The translations under genes were made by a program, and so were the position numbers. Shown here one piece after another: positions 34,211 to 42,378 of a stretch of 64,000 bases of DNA. How positions within the stretch are numbered: position 1 is the first letter of the stretch; the number at the start of each line of letters is the position of its first letter. Under the pieces are notes generated by a model, which was given only the letters and a program-made list of their open reading frames with translations, had not been told where the DNA came from and did no database searches. This DNA is from Rathayibacter caricis DSM 15933 (lineage in GTDB: Bacteria; Actinomycetota; Actinomycetes; Actinomycetales; Microbacteriaceae), in the NCBI RefSeq assembly GCF_003044275.1, contig NZ_PZPL01000001.1:2666001-2730000 (forward strand), given 5' to 3'.

Positions 34211-34867
34211 GTGCCTCTAGGAAATCTCGTGGATCGACCCTTCGGCGAATCCCCTCAGGTCCGGAACGAGCCCGTCCAGGTCCGCAGCGCCGCGCGCCTC
34301 GCCTCGCTCCTCGACGCCGCCGCCGCGGTCGTCGACGAGGTCGGCTTCGACCGGCTGACGACCGCCATGGTCGCCGAGCGCGCCGGTGCTGCGATCGGCA
34401 CCGTCTACCGCTACTTCCCCGACCGCATCGCGGTGCTGCAGGCCCTGCGCGAGCGGGCGCTCGAGCGCTTCCGCAAGAAGGTCATCACCGAGATCCGGGA
34501 CACGCACCCCGACAACTGGTGGGGCGCCGTCGACTGCGCGGTCGATGCCTTCTGCGACATGCACCGCACCGAGGCGGGCTTCCGCTCGATCCGGTTCGTC
34601 GACACCATCCACGCTCCCGAGGTGGCGGGCGAGGCGTTCGAGGCCGGGTTCTTCGCCCGCCGGTTCGCCGAGATCCTCGCCTCCGAGTACGGACTGCCGG
34701 GAGGCGCCCAGCTCTCGTTCCGCCTCGAGGTCACGGTCGAGGTGGCCGACGCCCTGCTCACCCGGGCGTTCCTGATCGACCCGAACGGCGACCAGCGCTT
34801 CATCGACGAAAGCCGCGCGCTGCTGCGCAACTACCTGTCGATGCACTACGGGCCCGTCGAGGGCTGA
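34211..34867 (+). CDS. TetR-family transcriptional regulator
   Basis: A 218-residue regulator. The helix-turn-helix lies at residues about 27-75 (ASLLDAAAAVVDEVGFDRLTTAMVAERAGAAIGTVYRYFPDRIAVLQAL); the rest is a helical ligand domain. GTG 34211 follows AAGGAG (34199-34204); a TACGAT -10 candidate is near 34175. It precedes the osmoprotectant importer by 163 bases but on its own promoter, so its target (the importer, the divergent SRAP gene or itself) is undecided. Confidence 0.88.
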   Translation: MPLGNLVDRPFGESPQVRNEPVQVRSAARLASLLDAAAAVVDEVGFDRLTTAMVAERAGAAIGTVYRYFPDRIAVLQALRERALERFRKKVITEIRDTHPDNWWGAVDCAVDAFCDMHRTEAGFRSIRFVDTIHAPEVAGEAFEAGFFARRFAEILASEYGLPGGAQLSFRLEVTVEVADALLTRAFLIDPNGDQRFIDESRALLRNYLSMHYGPVEG

Positions 34868-35030
34868 CGCGGCCCGGTCCCTTCGGCGCTTAGTCCCTCC
34901 GGAGCCGGATCGCAACACTCCGCCATCCGGTTGGCGGCCGTCTCCGAATGATGTTTTGCTGACTGCCGGGTTCCCAGGGGGCCTCGGTCCGGGACGGGCT
35001 CGGTACAGCGGAGCGAGGGCAGGCACAGGC

Positions 35031-35861
35031 GTGATCGAATTCCGCGGAGTGAGCAAGCAGTACCCGGACGGCACCCGGGCGGTCGACGACTTCTCGCTCG
35101 TCCTCCCGTCGCGGCGCACCACCGTCTTCGTCGGCTCGTCCGGCTGCGGCAAGACCACGATCCTCCGGATGATCAACCGCATGATCGAGCCCACCGGCGG
35201 CACGATCGAGATCGACGGCGAGGACATCTCGACGCTGCCCGCCGTGGCGCTGCGCCGGCGCATCGGCTACGTCATGCAGAACTCGGGCCTCCTGCCGCAC
35301 AGGAGGGTCGTGGACAACATCGCGACCGTTCCGCGGCTGAACGGGGTCGCGAAGCGCACCGCCCACGACCGCGCACTCGAGCTGATGGACACCGTAGGCC
35401 TGGACCGCGCGCTCGCCGCGCGCTACCCGAGCCAGCTCTCGGGCGGCCAGCAGCAGCGCGTCGGAGTCGCCCGCGGCCTCGCCGTCGACCCCAACATCCT
35501 GCTGATGGACGAGCCCTTCGGCGCCGTCGACCCGCTCGTGCGCGCCGATCTGCAGCGCGAGACCCTCCGCCTGCAGCGCGAGCTCGACAAGACCGTCGTC
35601 TTCGTCACCCACGACATCGACGAGGCGTTCCTCCTCGGCGATCAGGTCGTGATCCTCGAGAAGGGCGGCCGGATCGCGCAGAAGGGCTCGCCCGCCGAGA
35701 TCCTCGCCGCCCCCGCGAGCGACTTCGTCGCCGGGTTCATCGGCGCCGACCGCGGCAAGCGCTCGCTGCACATCGAGGAGCGCGACGGCGCGCGACTCGT
35801 CGTCGACGGCGACGGGCGGGCGACCGGGGTGCTCCGGCCCGCGGACGGCGGCACCGCGTGA
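35031..35861 (+). CDS. Glycine betaine/osmoprotectant ABC importer, ATP-binding subunit
   Basis: A 276-residue ABC ATPase of the OpuCA/ProV group. Walker A GSSGCGKTT (residues about 38-46), Q-loop YVMQNSGLLPHRRVVDN, signature LSGGQQQRVGVARGL, Walker B LLMDEPFGAVDP, switch THDIDEAF. It lacks the C-terminal CBS domains that confer ionic-strength sensing in OpuA/OpuC. The C-terminal region after residue 250 is short and variable. It drives uptake of compatible solutes under osmotic stress with the next three genes; all overlap or abut, so this is one operon. Confidence 0.92.
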   Translation: MIEFRGVSKQYPDGTRAVDDFSLVLPSRRTTVFVGSSGCGKTTILRMINRMIEPTGGTIEIDGEDISTLPAVALRRRIGYVMQNSGLLPHRRVVDNIATVPRLNGVAKRTAHDRALELMDTVGLDRALAARYPSQLSGGQQQRVGVARGLAVDPNILLMDEPFGAVDPLVRADLQRETLRLQRELDKTVVFVTHDIDEAFLLGDQVVILEKGGRIAQKGSPAEILAAPASDFVAGFIGADRGKRSLHIEERDGARLVVDGDGRATGVLRPADGGTA

Positions 35862-36544
35862 ACTGGGTCGTCAACAACGTCGACTCGATCGTCGCGAACC
35901 TGATCGCGCACCTGGTCCTCTCGGTGCCGCCGATCCTGCTGTCGTTCGTGATCTCGGTGCCGTTCGGCTGGTTCGCCAACCGGTATCGCTGGAGTCGCGG
36001 CACGCTGCTCACCGCGCTCGGGGTGCTCTACGCGATCCCGTCGCTGGCGATGTTCATCCTGCTGCCGGCCGTGCTGGGCATCCCGCTGCGCTCGACCGCG
36101 AACGTGATCATCGGCCTGACCCTCTACGGCATCGCCCTCATGGTCCGCACGACCGCGGACGCGCTTTCGGCGGTGTCGGAGGACGTGATCCAGTCGGCGA
36201 CGGCGATGGGCTACTCCGCCTGGGCCCGGTTCTGGAAGGTCGAGTTCCCGCTCGCCGGACCCGTGCTCCTCTCGGGACTGCGCGTGGTCACCGTCAGCAC
36301 GGTCAGCCTCGTGACGGTCGGCGCCGTGCTCGGCATCCAGAGCCTGGGGCTCCTCTTCACCGACGGCTTCCAGCGCGGCATCACGGGGGAGATCGTCTCG
36401 GGCATCGTCCTCACCATCGCGCTGGCGCTCGCGCTCGACGCGCTCCTGGTCCTCCTCGGCCGCCTGCTGATGCCGTGGACCGCGGCCGACCGCGCCCGCT
36501 CGGCGCGCAGGGCGCCGGCCGACCGGACGGCGGTGTCGGCGTGA
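35858..36544 (+). CDS. Osmoprotectant ABC importer permease 1
   Basis: A 228-residue membrane permease with five to six helices and a BPD_transp_1 (MetI-like) fold. The EAA coupling loop reads SATAMGYSAWARFWKVEFPLAGPVLLSGLRV. The GTG overlaps the ATPase stop and its own stop overlaps the next GTG. Having two different small permeases plus a lipoprotein binding component is the OpuC/OpuB-like or YehWXYZ arrangement. Confidence 0.9.
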   Translation: MNWVVNNVDSIVANLIAHLVLSVPPILLSFVISVPFGWFANRYRWSRGTLLTALGVLYAIPSLAMFILLPAVLGIPLRSTANVIIGLTLYGIALMVRTTADALSAVSEDVIQSATAMGYSAWARFWKVEFPLAGPVLLSGLRVVTVSTVSLVTVGAVLGIQSLGLLFTDGFQRGITGEIVSGIVLTIALALALDALLVLLGRLLMPWTAADRARSARRAPADRTAVSA

Positions 36545-37296
36545 ACCTCATCCTCGACGCGTTCGCCTGGATCGGCGATCCGGAGCACTGGACCGGGATC
36601 TACGGGATCCCCACCCGCGTGGCGCAGCACCTGGGCATCAGCCTGCTCGTGCTCGTGATCGCCGCGGTGATCGCGATACCGATCGGCTACCTCATCGGCC
36701 ACACCGGCAAGGGCAAGGGCATCGCCGTCCCGGTCGCGGGCGGACTGCGCGCCCTGCCGACGCTGGGCGTCCTGGTGCTCGCGGCCATGAGCCTCGGACT
36801 CGGGCTCGGCGCGCCGCTGATCGCGCTCGTGATCCTGGCGATCCCGTCGATCCTCGCCGGCGCCTACTCCGGCCTCGAGGCGGTCGACCGGCGCACCGTC
36901 GACGCCGCCCGCTCGGTCGGCATGACGGAGTGGCAGATCCTCACGAAGGTCGAGATCCCGCTCGGGCTGCCGCTGCTGATGGGCGGCCTCCGCTCGGCGA
37001 CGCTGCAGATCATCGCCACCGCCACGCTCGCCGACTTCATCGGCGCAGGCGGCCTCGGCCGCTACATCTTCCAGGGCGTGAAGGCGGGGGACTACCCGCA
37101 GATGCTCGCCGGGTCGATCATCGTCATCGTGCTCACTCTGATCAGCGAGGTCGTCTACGCCGTCCTCCAGCGGGTGGCCGTCCCGCGCGGAGTGGTCCTG
37201 GGTCTCGCCGGCAGCGCCGCCGGCCGTTCGAGCATCCGCGCCTCGTCGCCCCGACGACGCGCGGTGGTGGGGAATCCCACCGAGGAGAGGAAATAG
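36541..37296 (+). CDS. Osmoprotectant ABC importer permease 2
   Basis: A 251-residue MetI-like permease. The EAA loop is DAARSVGMTEWQILTKVEIPLGLPLLMGGLRSATLQIIATATLADFIGAGGLGR, with the conserved Gly. Six helices. The C-terminal 30 residues are basic and cytosolic. GTG 36541 overlaps the preceding stop (GTGA). The binding-protein gene starts 2 bases after its stop, behind a GAGGAGAGG ribosome site placed at the permease 3' end. Confidence 0.9.
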   Translation: MNLILDAFAWIGDPEHWTGIYGIPTRVAQHLGISLLVLVIAAVIAIPIGYLIGHTGKGKGIAVPVAGGLRALPTLGVLVLAAMSLGLGLGAPLIALVILAIPSILAGAYSGLEAVDRRTVDAARSVGMTEWQILTKVEIPLGLPLLMGGLRSATLQIIATATLADFIGAGGLGRYIFQGVKAGDYPQMLAGSIIVIVLTLISEVVYAVLQRVAVPRGVVLGLAGSAAGRSSIRASSPRRRAVVGNPTEERK

Positions 37297-37298
37297 CA

Positions 37299-38228
37299 AT
37301 GTTCACAGCACACTTCACGAAGGGCCGTGTCGCGCTGGGCGCACTCGCGGTCGGTGCCGTCGTGGCACTGGCAGGGTGTTCCTCGAGCGATCCGCTGGAC
37401 GAGGGATCGGGTGCCGCCGAGGGCGGCGACACGATCGTCATCGGCTCGCAGGACTACTACTCGAACGAGATCATCGCCGAGATCTACGCGCAGGCGCTGG
37501 AGGACGGCGGCTTCACCGTGCAGCGCGACTTCCGCATCGGCCAGCGCGAGATCTACCTCCCCGAGATCGAGAGCGGATCGATCGACGTCTTCCCCGAGTA
37601 CGGCGGCAGCCTGCTCCAGGCGCTCGAGCCCGACACGACCGCGACCACGGCCGACGACGTGTACTCGGCTCTGACCGAGGCGCTGCCCGACGGCCTGCGC
37701 GCTCTGGACGCGGCCGACGCCAGCGACCAGAACTCGTACACCGTGACCCAGGCCTTCGCCGACCAGTGGGGCCTCACCGACATCGCCTCGCTCTCCTCGG
37801 TGACCGACCCGATCGTGCTGGGCGGCAACTCCGAGCTGCAGACCCGCCCCTACGGACCGGACGCGCTGCTCGAGAAGTACGGCGTCGAGACCACCTTCCA
37901 GGCGATCGAGGACAGCGGCGGATCGACCACCGTCGACGCGCTGACCAGCAACCAGATCCAGCTGGCGAACATCTACACCGCCGACCCGAACATCGAGTCG
38001 AACGACCTGCTGCCCCTCGAGGACCCGGACGGCCTGTTCGTGGCCGACAACGTGGTGCCGATCGTCTCCGACAAGGTCGAGGACGACGCGGCCGAGGTCC
38101 TGAACGAGGTCAGCGCGAAGCTGACCGCCGAGGACCTGGTCTCGCTGAACTCCGAGAGCGTCAACGAGCAGAAGTCGGCCGCGTCCATCGCGACCGAGTG
38201 GCTCACCTCGGCCGGCCTGCTGGGCTGA
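37299..38228 (+). CDS. Osmoprotectant ABC importer substrate-binding lipoprotein
   Basis: A 309-residue lipoprotein of the OpuAC/OpuCC family. The signal peptide ends at LAGC, with lipidated Cys27. The mature protein starts the two-lobed fold with IVIGSQDYYSNEIIAEIYAQALEDGG; RIGQREIYLPEIESGSIDVFPEYGGSLLQ contains the family EYxG motif. Aromatic residues expected to cage quaternary amines are present (YY, Y, W), though I cannot model the pocket. It delivers betaine, carnitine or choline-type solutes to the importer. Confidence 0.92.
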   Translation: MFTAHFTKGRVALGALAVGAVVALAGCSSSDPLDEGSGAAEGGDTIVIGSQDYYSNEIIAEIYAQALEDGGFTVQRDFRIGQREIYLPEIESGSIDVFPEYGGSLLQALEPDTTATTADDVYSALTEALPDGLRALDAADASDQNSYTVTQAFADQWGLTDIASLSSVTDPIVLGGNSELQTRPYGPDALLEKYGVETTFQAIEDSGGSTTVDALTSNQIQLANIYTADPNIESNDLLPLEDPDGLFVADNVVPIVSDKVEDDAAEVLNEVSAKLTAEDLVSLNSESVNEQKSAASIATEWLTSAGLLG

Positions 38229-38271
38229 CCCGGGGCACGATGCCCTGATCGGCTCCGGCCGATCGCACCGC

Positions 38272-38309
38272 GCAGAGGCGCGTCACTCGTCGAGGTGGCG
38301 CGCCTCTGC
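38272..38309. terminator. Bidirectional terminator between the importer operon and dedA
   Basis: GCAGAGGCGCG (38272-38282) pairs with CGCGCCTCTGC (38299-38309). The 3' arm lies inside the dedA C-terminal codons. A second smaller hairpin GATCGGC/GCCGATC precedes it. Confidence 0.6.
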
Positions 38310-38921
38310 TCGTGAGAGCAGCTTCTTGCCGCCGACGACGAGCAGGACGAAGAGCACGATCACGCCGACGAAGAGGTAGCCGGCCCAGTGCAGCGTGTCC
38401 GCGAGCTCGCGGTACCCGCCGGCGACGGCCGTGCCGACCCCGACGTACGCGAAGGACCAGATGACGCACGCGGGCGTCGTCCACGCCATGAACGTGCGGT
38501 ACGACATGCCGCTCATCCCGACCGTGAGGGGGATGAGCGAGTGCAGCACCGGGAGGAAGCGGGAGAGGAACACCGCGATCCCACCCCGCCGGGCGAGGTA
38601 GCGCTCGGCGCGCAGCCAGTTCTTCTCGCCGAGGCGCCGCCCCAGGCGCGAGGCGCGGATCCGCGGCCCGAAGAAGCGGCCGAGCGCGAAGCCGACCGAC
38701 TCGCCTCCGAGCGCCCCGAGGATCACCGTGAGGGCGAGCGCCAGGAACTGCAGGGGAGTGGTGACGCCGGTCGCGCTGACGATGACGACCGTGTCGCCGG
38801 GCACGATCAGCCCCGCGAGGATCGTCGTCTCGAGGAAGATCGCGAGGCCCGCCAGGAGCGTGCGCCACACGGGCGGCACCGCGACGACGAAGTCGAGGAT
38901 CGCACTCAGCGCGTCGTTCAT
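38283..38921 (-). CDS. DedA-family membrane protein
   Basis: A 212-residue polytopic protein of the DedA/VTT flippase-related family. FLETTILAGLIVPGDTVVI (residues about 29-47) is the DedA signature with the conserved Glu. GALGGESVGFALGRFFG and FLSRFLPVLHSLIPLTVGMSGMSYRTFMAWTTPACVIW carry the conserved Arg-Pro and membrane-buried Gly/Pro residues. DedA proteins move phospholipids or undecaprenyl phosphate across the membrane; which one here is unknown. It sits 13 bases after a TetR gene, probably in one transcript. Confidence 0.9.
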   Translation of the reverse strand: MNDALSAILDFVVAVPPVWRTLLAGLAIFLETTILAGLIVPGDTVVIVSATGVTTPLQFLALALTVILGALGGESVGFALGRFFGPRIRASRLGRRLGEKNWLRAERYLARRGGIAVFLSRFLPVLHSLIPLTVGMSGMSYRTFMAWTTPACVIWSFAYVGVGTAVAGGYRELADTLHWAGYLFVGVIVLFVLLVVGGKKLLSRAEARHLDE

Positions 38922-38934
38922 CCGGACCCGGGCC

Positions 38935-39519
38935 TCAGCGCACGCGCTTGAGCAGCGCCCAGAAGGTCTCGACGATCGAGCCCATGTCGACGGAGTCGTC
39001 CAGGAGCCACTGCACCTGCAGTCCGTCGGAAAGGGCGATGATCATGCGCGCGGCGGTCTCGGGGTCGACGTCCTCGGCGATGAGGCCCTCGCTCTGGTCC
39101 TCGCGCACCCGTGACGCGAGCGTCTCGGTGACCGTGCGGTAGCGCTCGAGGAAGAACGGGTGCGCGGGGTGGGACTGGTCCGTCCCCTCGGCCGAGAGCG
39201 TGGCGTAGAGGTGGACGAGGCCGGGCACGTCGCTGTTGTGCCGGATGAGCCGCACCAGCTGCTCGATCGCGGCGTCGCCGGTGCGCCCCAGATCGTAGGC
39301 GGCACTGTCGAGCTCGTCGCGCTTGCGGAGGACCTCGGCGAAGAGCTCCTCCTTCGAGTCGAAGTAGTGCAGCAGACCCGCCTGCGTGAGGCCCACCGCC
39401 TCCGAGATCTCGCGCAGCGAGGCCTTCCGGTACCCCTGGCGCGAGAACACCTCGAGTGCGGTCTGCAGGATCTCCTCGCGCTTGGCGACACCCTTGGCGT
39501 AGCTCCCCTTGCTCGGCAT
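38935..39519 (-). CDS. TetR-family transcriptional regulator
   Basis: A 194-residue regulator. The DNA-binding domain is at residues about 12-58 (KREEILQTALEVFSRQGYRKASLREISEAVGLTQAGLLHYFDSKEELFAEVL); a helical C-terminal domain follows. ATG 39519 lies 6 bases after TACGCT (complement of 39526-39531), so leaderless. Being upstream of dedA in the same direction it may control dedA, itself, or the divergent cyd genes 417 bases away. Confidence 0.88.
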   Translation of the reverse strand: MPSKGSYAKGVAKREEILQTALEVFSRQGYRKASLREISEAVGLTQAGLLHYFDSKEELFAEVLRKRDELDSAAYDLGRTGDAAIEQLVRLIRHNSDVPGLVHLYATLSAEGTDQSHPAHPFFLERYRTVTETLASRVREDQSEGLIAEDVDPETAARMIIALSDGLQVQWLLDDSVDMGSIVETFWALLKRVR

Positions 39520-39936
39520 GGCTAAAGCGTACGGGGCGTCGCAGGGCGAGCGGTGCGCGGGCGCTGGTGCCGGCGTCAGGTGCGGCGAACGGATGTTCAC
39601 CGCTCCCGTGCGGTTCGTGCAACCTGGGAATCCACCGAGACTGAATGAGCGGGTTCCTCAGGTTCGACGATCCAGCGGAGTCGCTCGCCGTCGAGAGGAG
39701 TGCGGCAGCGGCTCCGACGGCGGGGAGGGCCGTTCGCCCGTCGCCCGGCGGTGGTGTCCCTCGACGTCGAGACACTCCCTCTCGACGTCGACAGACCTCC
39801 TGCACGCGGGCGTCGAGACGAGCTCGCCGACGGCCCGCGGAAGGGTGTCGTCGGAGGGGGCCCATGGGCCGCACATCCGCTCCAGTACTGGGATCGGAGG
39901 GTATCCGGCCCTCGTCGCCGACCTAGGCTCGGGGCC
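39520..39936. other. 417-bp intergenic region between TetR and cydA with palindromes
   Basis: No convincing gene lies here. It holds the leaderless TetR promoter at the left end and the cydA promoter at the right. Two near-identical palindromes CTCGACGTCGAG (39760-39771) and CTCGACGTCGAC (39781-39792) repeat at exactly 21 bases, two helical turns. A third 12-bp palindrome GGCCCATGGGCC lies at 39859-39870. The tandem pair could be an operator for cyd or the TetR gene. An Arg-rich open frame at 39645-39926 has no ribosome site and is not called. Confidence 0.5.
39924..39929 (+). promoter_or_regulatory. cydA -10 box
   Basis: TAGGCT ends 7 bases before cydA GTG 39937; leaderless mRNA predicted. 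Confidence 0.6.
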
Positions 39937-41346
39937 GTGAACGAACTCCTGGATCCGCTCCTGCTGTCGAGGTGGCAGTTCGGCCTGACGACGATCTACC
40001 ACTTCCTCTTCGTGCCGCTGACGATCGGCATGGCGCTCACCGTCGCGATCTTCCAGACCGCCTGGGTGCGCACCTCGAAGATCCACTACCTGCAGCTCAC
40101 CAAGTTCTTCGGGAAGCTCTTCCTGATCAACTTCGCCATGGGCGTGGTCACCGGCATCGTCCAGGAGTTCCAGTTCGGCATGAACTGGAGCGACTACTCC
40201 CGTTTCGTCGGCGACGTGTTCGGCGCTCCGCTGGCCTTCGAGGGGCTGCTCGCGTTCTTCCTCGAGGCGACGTTCATCGGCCTCTGGATCTTCGGCTGGG
40301 CCAAGCTGCCCGAGAAGCTCCACCTCGCGACCATCTGGCTCACCTCGCTCGGCACGACGCTCTCGGCCTACTTCATCATCGCCGCGAACGCGTTCATGCA
40401 GAATCCGGTCGGCTTCCGGATCAACGAGGCGAAGGGCCGCGCCGAGCTGACGGACATCTGGGCGCTGCTCACGAACAAGGTCGCGCTCGCCGCGTTCCCG
40501 CACACGATCTTCGCCTGCTTCATGGTCTCGGCCGCGGTCATCATCAGCGTCGCCGCCTACCACCTCTCGCGCAGCCAGCACCTCGAGACCATGCGCCCGG
40601 CGCTGAAGTTCGGCGCCTGGATGATGCTCGTCAGCGGCGGACTCACCCTCCTCACCGGAGATCAGCTCGGCCTCGCCATGGTCGACACGCAGCCGATGAA
40701 GATGGCCGCGGCCGAGGCGCTCTACCGCACCTCGACCGGCGTCGACGCCTCGTTCTCGGTCTTCACCTGGGGCACGCCCGACGGCGCCAGCGAGCTGTTC
40801 TCGATCCGCATCCCCTACCTGCTCTCCTTCCTCTCGACCCACACCTTCACCGGCACCGTCGAGGGCATCAACGACCTGCAGGCGCAGTACGAGCAGGTCT
40901 ACGGCCCCGGCGACTACACGCCGATCATCTGGGTCACCTACTGGTCGTTCCGCTGGATGATGGCGCTCGGCGTCCTCGCCATCGGCGTCGCCGCCGCCGG
41001 CCTCTGGTTCACCCGCAAGGGCCGCGAGCCGAAGCAGTGGATGTGGAGGATCGCGATCTGGGCCGCTCCGCTGCCCCTCTTCGCGATGATCGTCGGCTGG
41101 GTCTTCACCGAGATGGGCCGCCAGCCGTGGCTGGTCTTCGGCCTGCTGAAGACGGCCGACGGCGTCTCTCCCGGCGTCAGCGGAGTCGAGGTGCTGATCT
41201 CGCTCCTCTCCTTCACCGCCATCTACGGCGCTCTCGCCGTCGTGGAGTTCCGGCTCATCAAGCGCGCGGCCCAGGCCGGACCCGACGACGCTCCCGAGGT
41301 CGACGAGGAGAGCGGTCGCCCGCAGCTCGTCGGCACCGTCTACTAG
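39937..41346 (+). CDS. cydA: Cytochrome bd ubiquinol/menaquinol oxidase subunit I
   Basis: A 469-residue subunit of the high-affinity bd oxidase that carries hemes b558, b595 and d. QFGLTTIYHFLFVPLTIG has the heme b595/d His22. AAFPHTIFACFMV carries the b558 His and GWVFTEMGRQPW its Met ligand region. GDQLGLAMVDTQPMKMAAAEALYRT is the quinol-binding Q-loop start, and the loop is short as in most Gram-positive CydA. About nine helices. GTG 39937 is set by leaderless spacing. First gene of cydABDC; it supports respiration at low oxygen. Confidence 0.95.
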   Translation: MNELLDPLLLSRWQFGLTTIYHFLFVPLTIGMALTVAIFQTAWVRTSKIHYLQLTKFFGKLFLINFAMGVVTGIVQEFQFGMNWSDYSRFVGDVFGAPLAFEGLLAFFLEATFIGLWIFGWAKLPEKLHLATIWLTSLGTTLSAYFIIAANAFMQNPVGFRINEAKGRAELTDIWALLTNKVALAAFPHTIFACFMVSAAVIISVAAYHLSRSQHLETMRPALKFGAWMMLVSGGLTLLTGDQLGLAMVDTQPMKMAAAEALYRTSTGVDASFSVFTWGTPDGASELFSIRIPYLLSFLSTHTFTGTVEGINDLQAQYEQVYGPGDYTPIIWVTYWSFRWMMALGVLAIGVAAAGLWFTRKGREPKQWMWRIAIWAAPLPLFAMIVGWVFTEMGRQPWLVFGLLKTADGVSPGVSGVEVLISLLSFTAIYGALAVVEFRLIKRAAQAGPDDAPEVDEESGRPQLVGTVY

Positions 41347-41355
41347 GAGGCACCC

Positions 41356-42360
41356 GTGGATCTCCCCACACTCTGGTTCTGGATCGTCGCCGCGTTCTTC
41401 ATCGGCTACTTCGTCCTCGACGGCTTCGACTTCGGCGTCGGCATGTCGCTCCCGTTCCTCGGTCGCGACGACACCGACCGCCGCGTCCTGATCAACACGA
41501 TCGGGCCGGTCTGGGACCTCAACGAGACCTGGGTCATCGTCGCGGGCGCGGCCATGTTCGCGGCGTTCCCGGAGTGGTACGCGACGCTCTTCAGCGGGTT
41601 CTACCTGCCGCTGCTGCTGATCCTGCTCGCTCTGATCGCGCGCGGCGTCTCGTTCGAGTACCGCCACCAGCGTCCGGAGGCGCAGTGGAAGTCGCGGTTC
41701 GACCGGATGATCGTGGTCGGCTCGGCGCTGCCCGCGTTCCTCTGGGGAGTCGCCTTCGCGAACATCGTGCAGGGCGTGCCGCTGGACGCCGACCACAACT
41801 ACATCGGCACGGTCTTCGACCTGCTGAACCCGTACGCGCTCCTGGGCGGACTGACGACCCTCCTGCTGTTCTTCACCCACGGAGTGGTCTTCGTCTCGCT
41901 CAAGACCGACGGAGAGATCCGCGAGCGGGCGCGACGGCTGGCGACGAAGGCTGGGCTCGTGACCATCGTGGTCGCGGCGGTGTTCCTCGCCTGGACGAAC
42001 CTGCAGTCGGGCAACGGCCCCTCGTGGCTGCTCTCCCTCGCCGCCGCCGCCGCGCTGATCCTGGCGTGGCTCGCGAACATCCGGGGGAGGGAGGGACGCG
42101 CGTTCGCCCTGCTCGCCGGCACGATCGCCCTCGCGGTGCTCGCGCTGTTCACCACGCTGTTCCCGGCGGTCATGCCCGCGTCGAACGACGTCGCGAACAG
42201 CCTCACGATCGAGAACGCGTCGAGCACCCCGTATACGCTGACGGTCATGAGTTGGACCGCCCTGGTGTTCGTGCCGCTCATCGTCGGCTACCAGGCCTGG
42301 ACCTACTGGATCTTCCGCAAGCGCATCACCCGGACGCAGATCCCGGTGGACGCGCACTGA
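41356..42360 (+). CDS. cydB: Cytochrome bd oxidase subunit II
   Basis: A 334-residue integral membrane partner of CydA, about eight to nine helices. The N-terminal FVLDGFDFGVGMSLPFLGRDDTDRRVLINTIGPVWDLNETWVIVAGAAMFAAFP block (residues about 20-73) is the strongest family signature, including the conserved Asp/Glu residues near the heme site. GTG 41356 follows TAGGAGGCACCC, which supplies an AGGAGG ribosome site overlapping the cydA stop. The stop is 18 bases before cydD. Confidence 0.95.
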   Translation: MDLPTLWFWIVAAFFIGYFVLDGFDFGVGMSLPFLGRDDTDRRVLINTIGPVWDLNETWVIVAGAAMFAAFPEWYATLFSGFYLPLLLILLALIARGVSFEYRHQRPEAQWKSRFDRMIVVGSALPAFLWGVAFANIVQGVPLDADHNYIGTVFDLLNPYALLGGLTTLLLFFTHGVVFVSLKTDGEIRERARRLATKAGLVTIVVAAVFLAWTNLQSGNGPSWLLSLAAAAALILAWLANIRGREGRAFALLAGTIALAVLALFTTLFPAVMPASNDVANSLTIENASSTPYTLTVMSWTALVFVPLIVGYQAWTYWIFRKRITRTQIPVDAH

Positions 42361-42378
42361 CGTGAACGCCCCTCGTCC

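Noticed and set aside
34868..35030. Osmoregulated promoter for the ABC importer
   Set aside because: No convincing -10/-35 pair was found; TTGGCG (34931) and TACAGC (about 35004) are too weak to call. A CGCCA/TGGCG hairpin is present but unexplained.
39645..39926. Possible 93-codon gene upstream of cydA
   Set aside because: No ribosome site or -10 spacing, Arg/Ser-rich low-complexity translation, and it covers palindromes and the cydA promoter.
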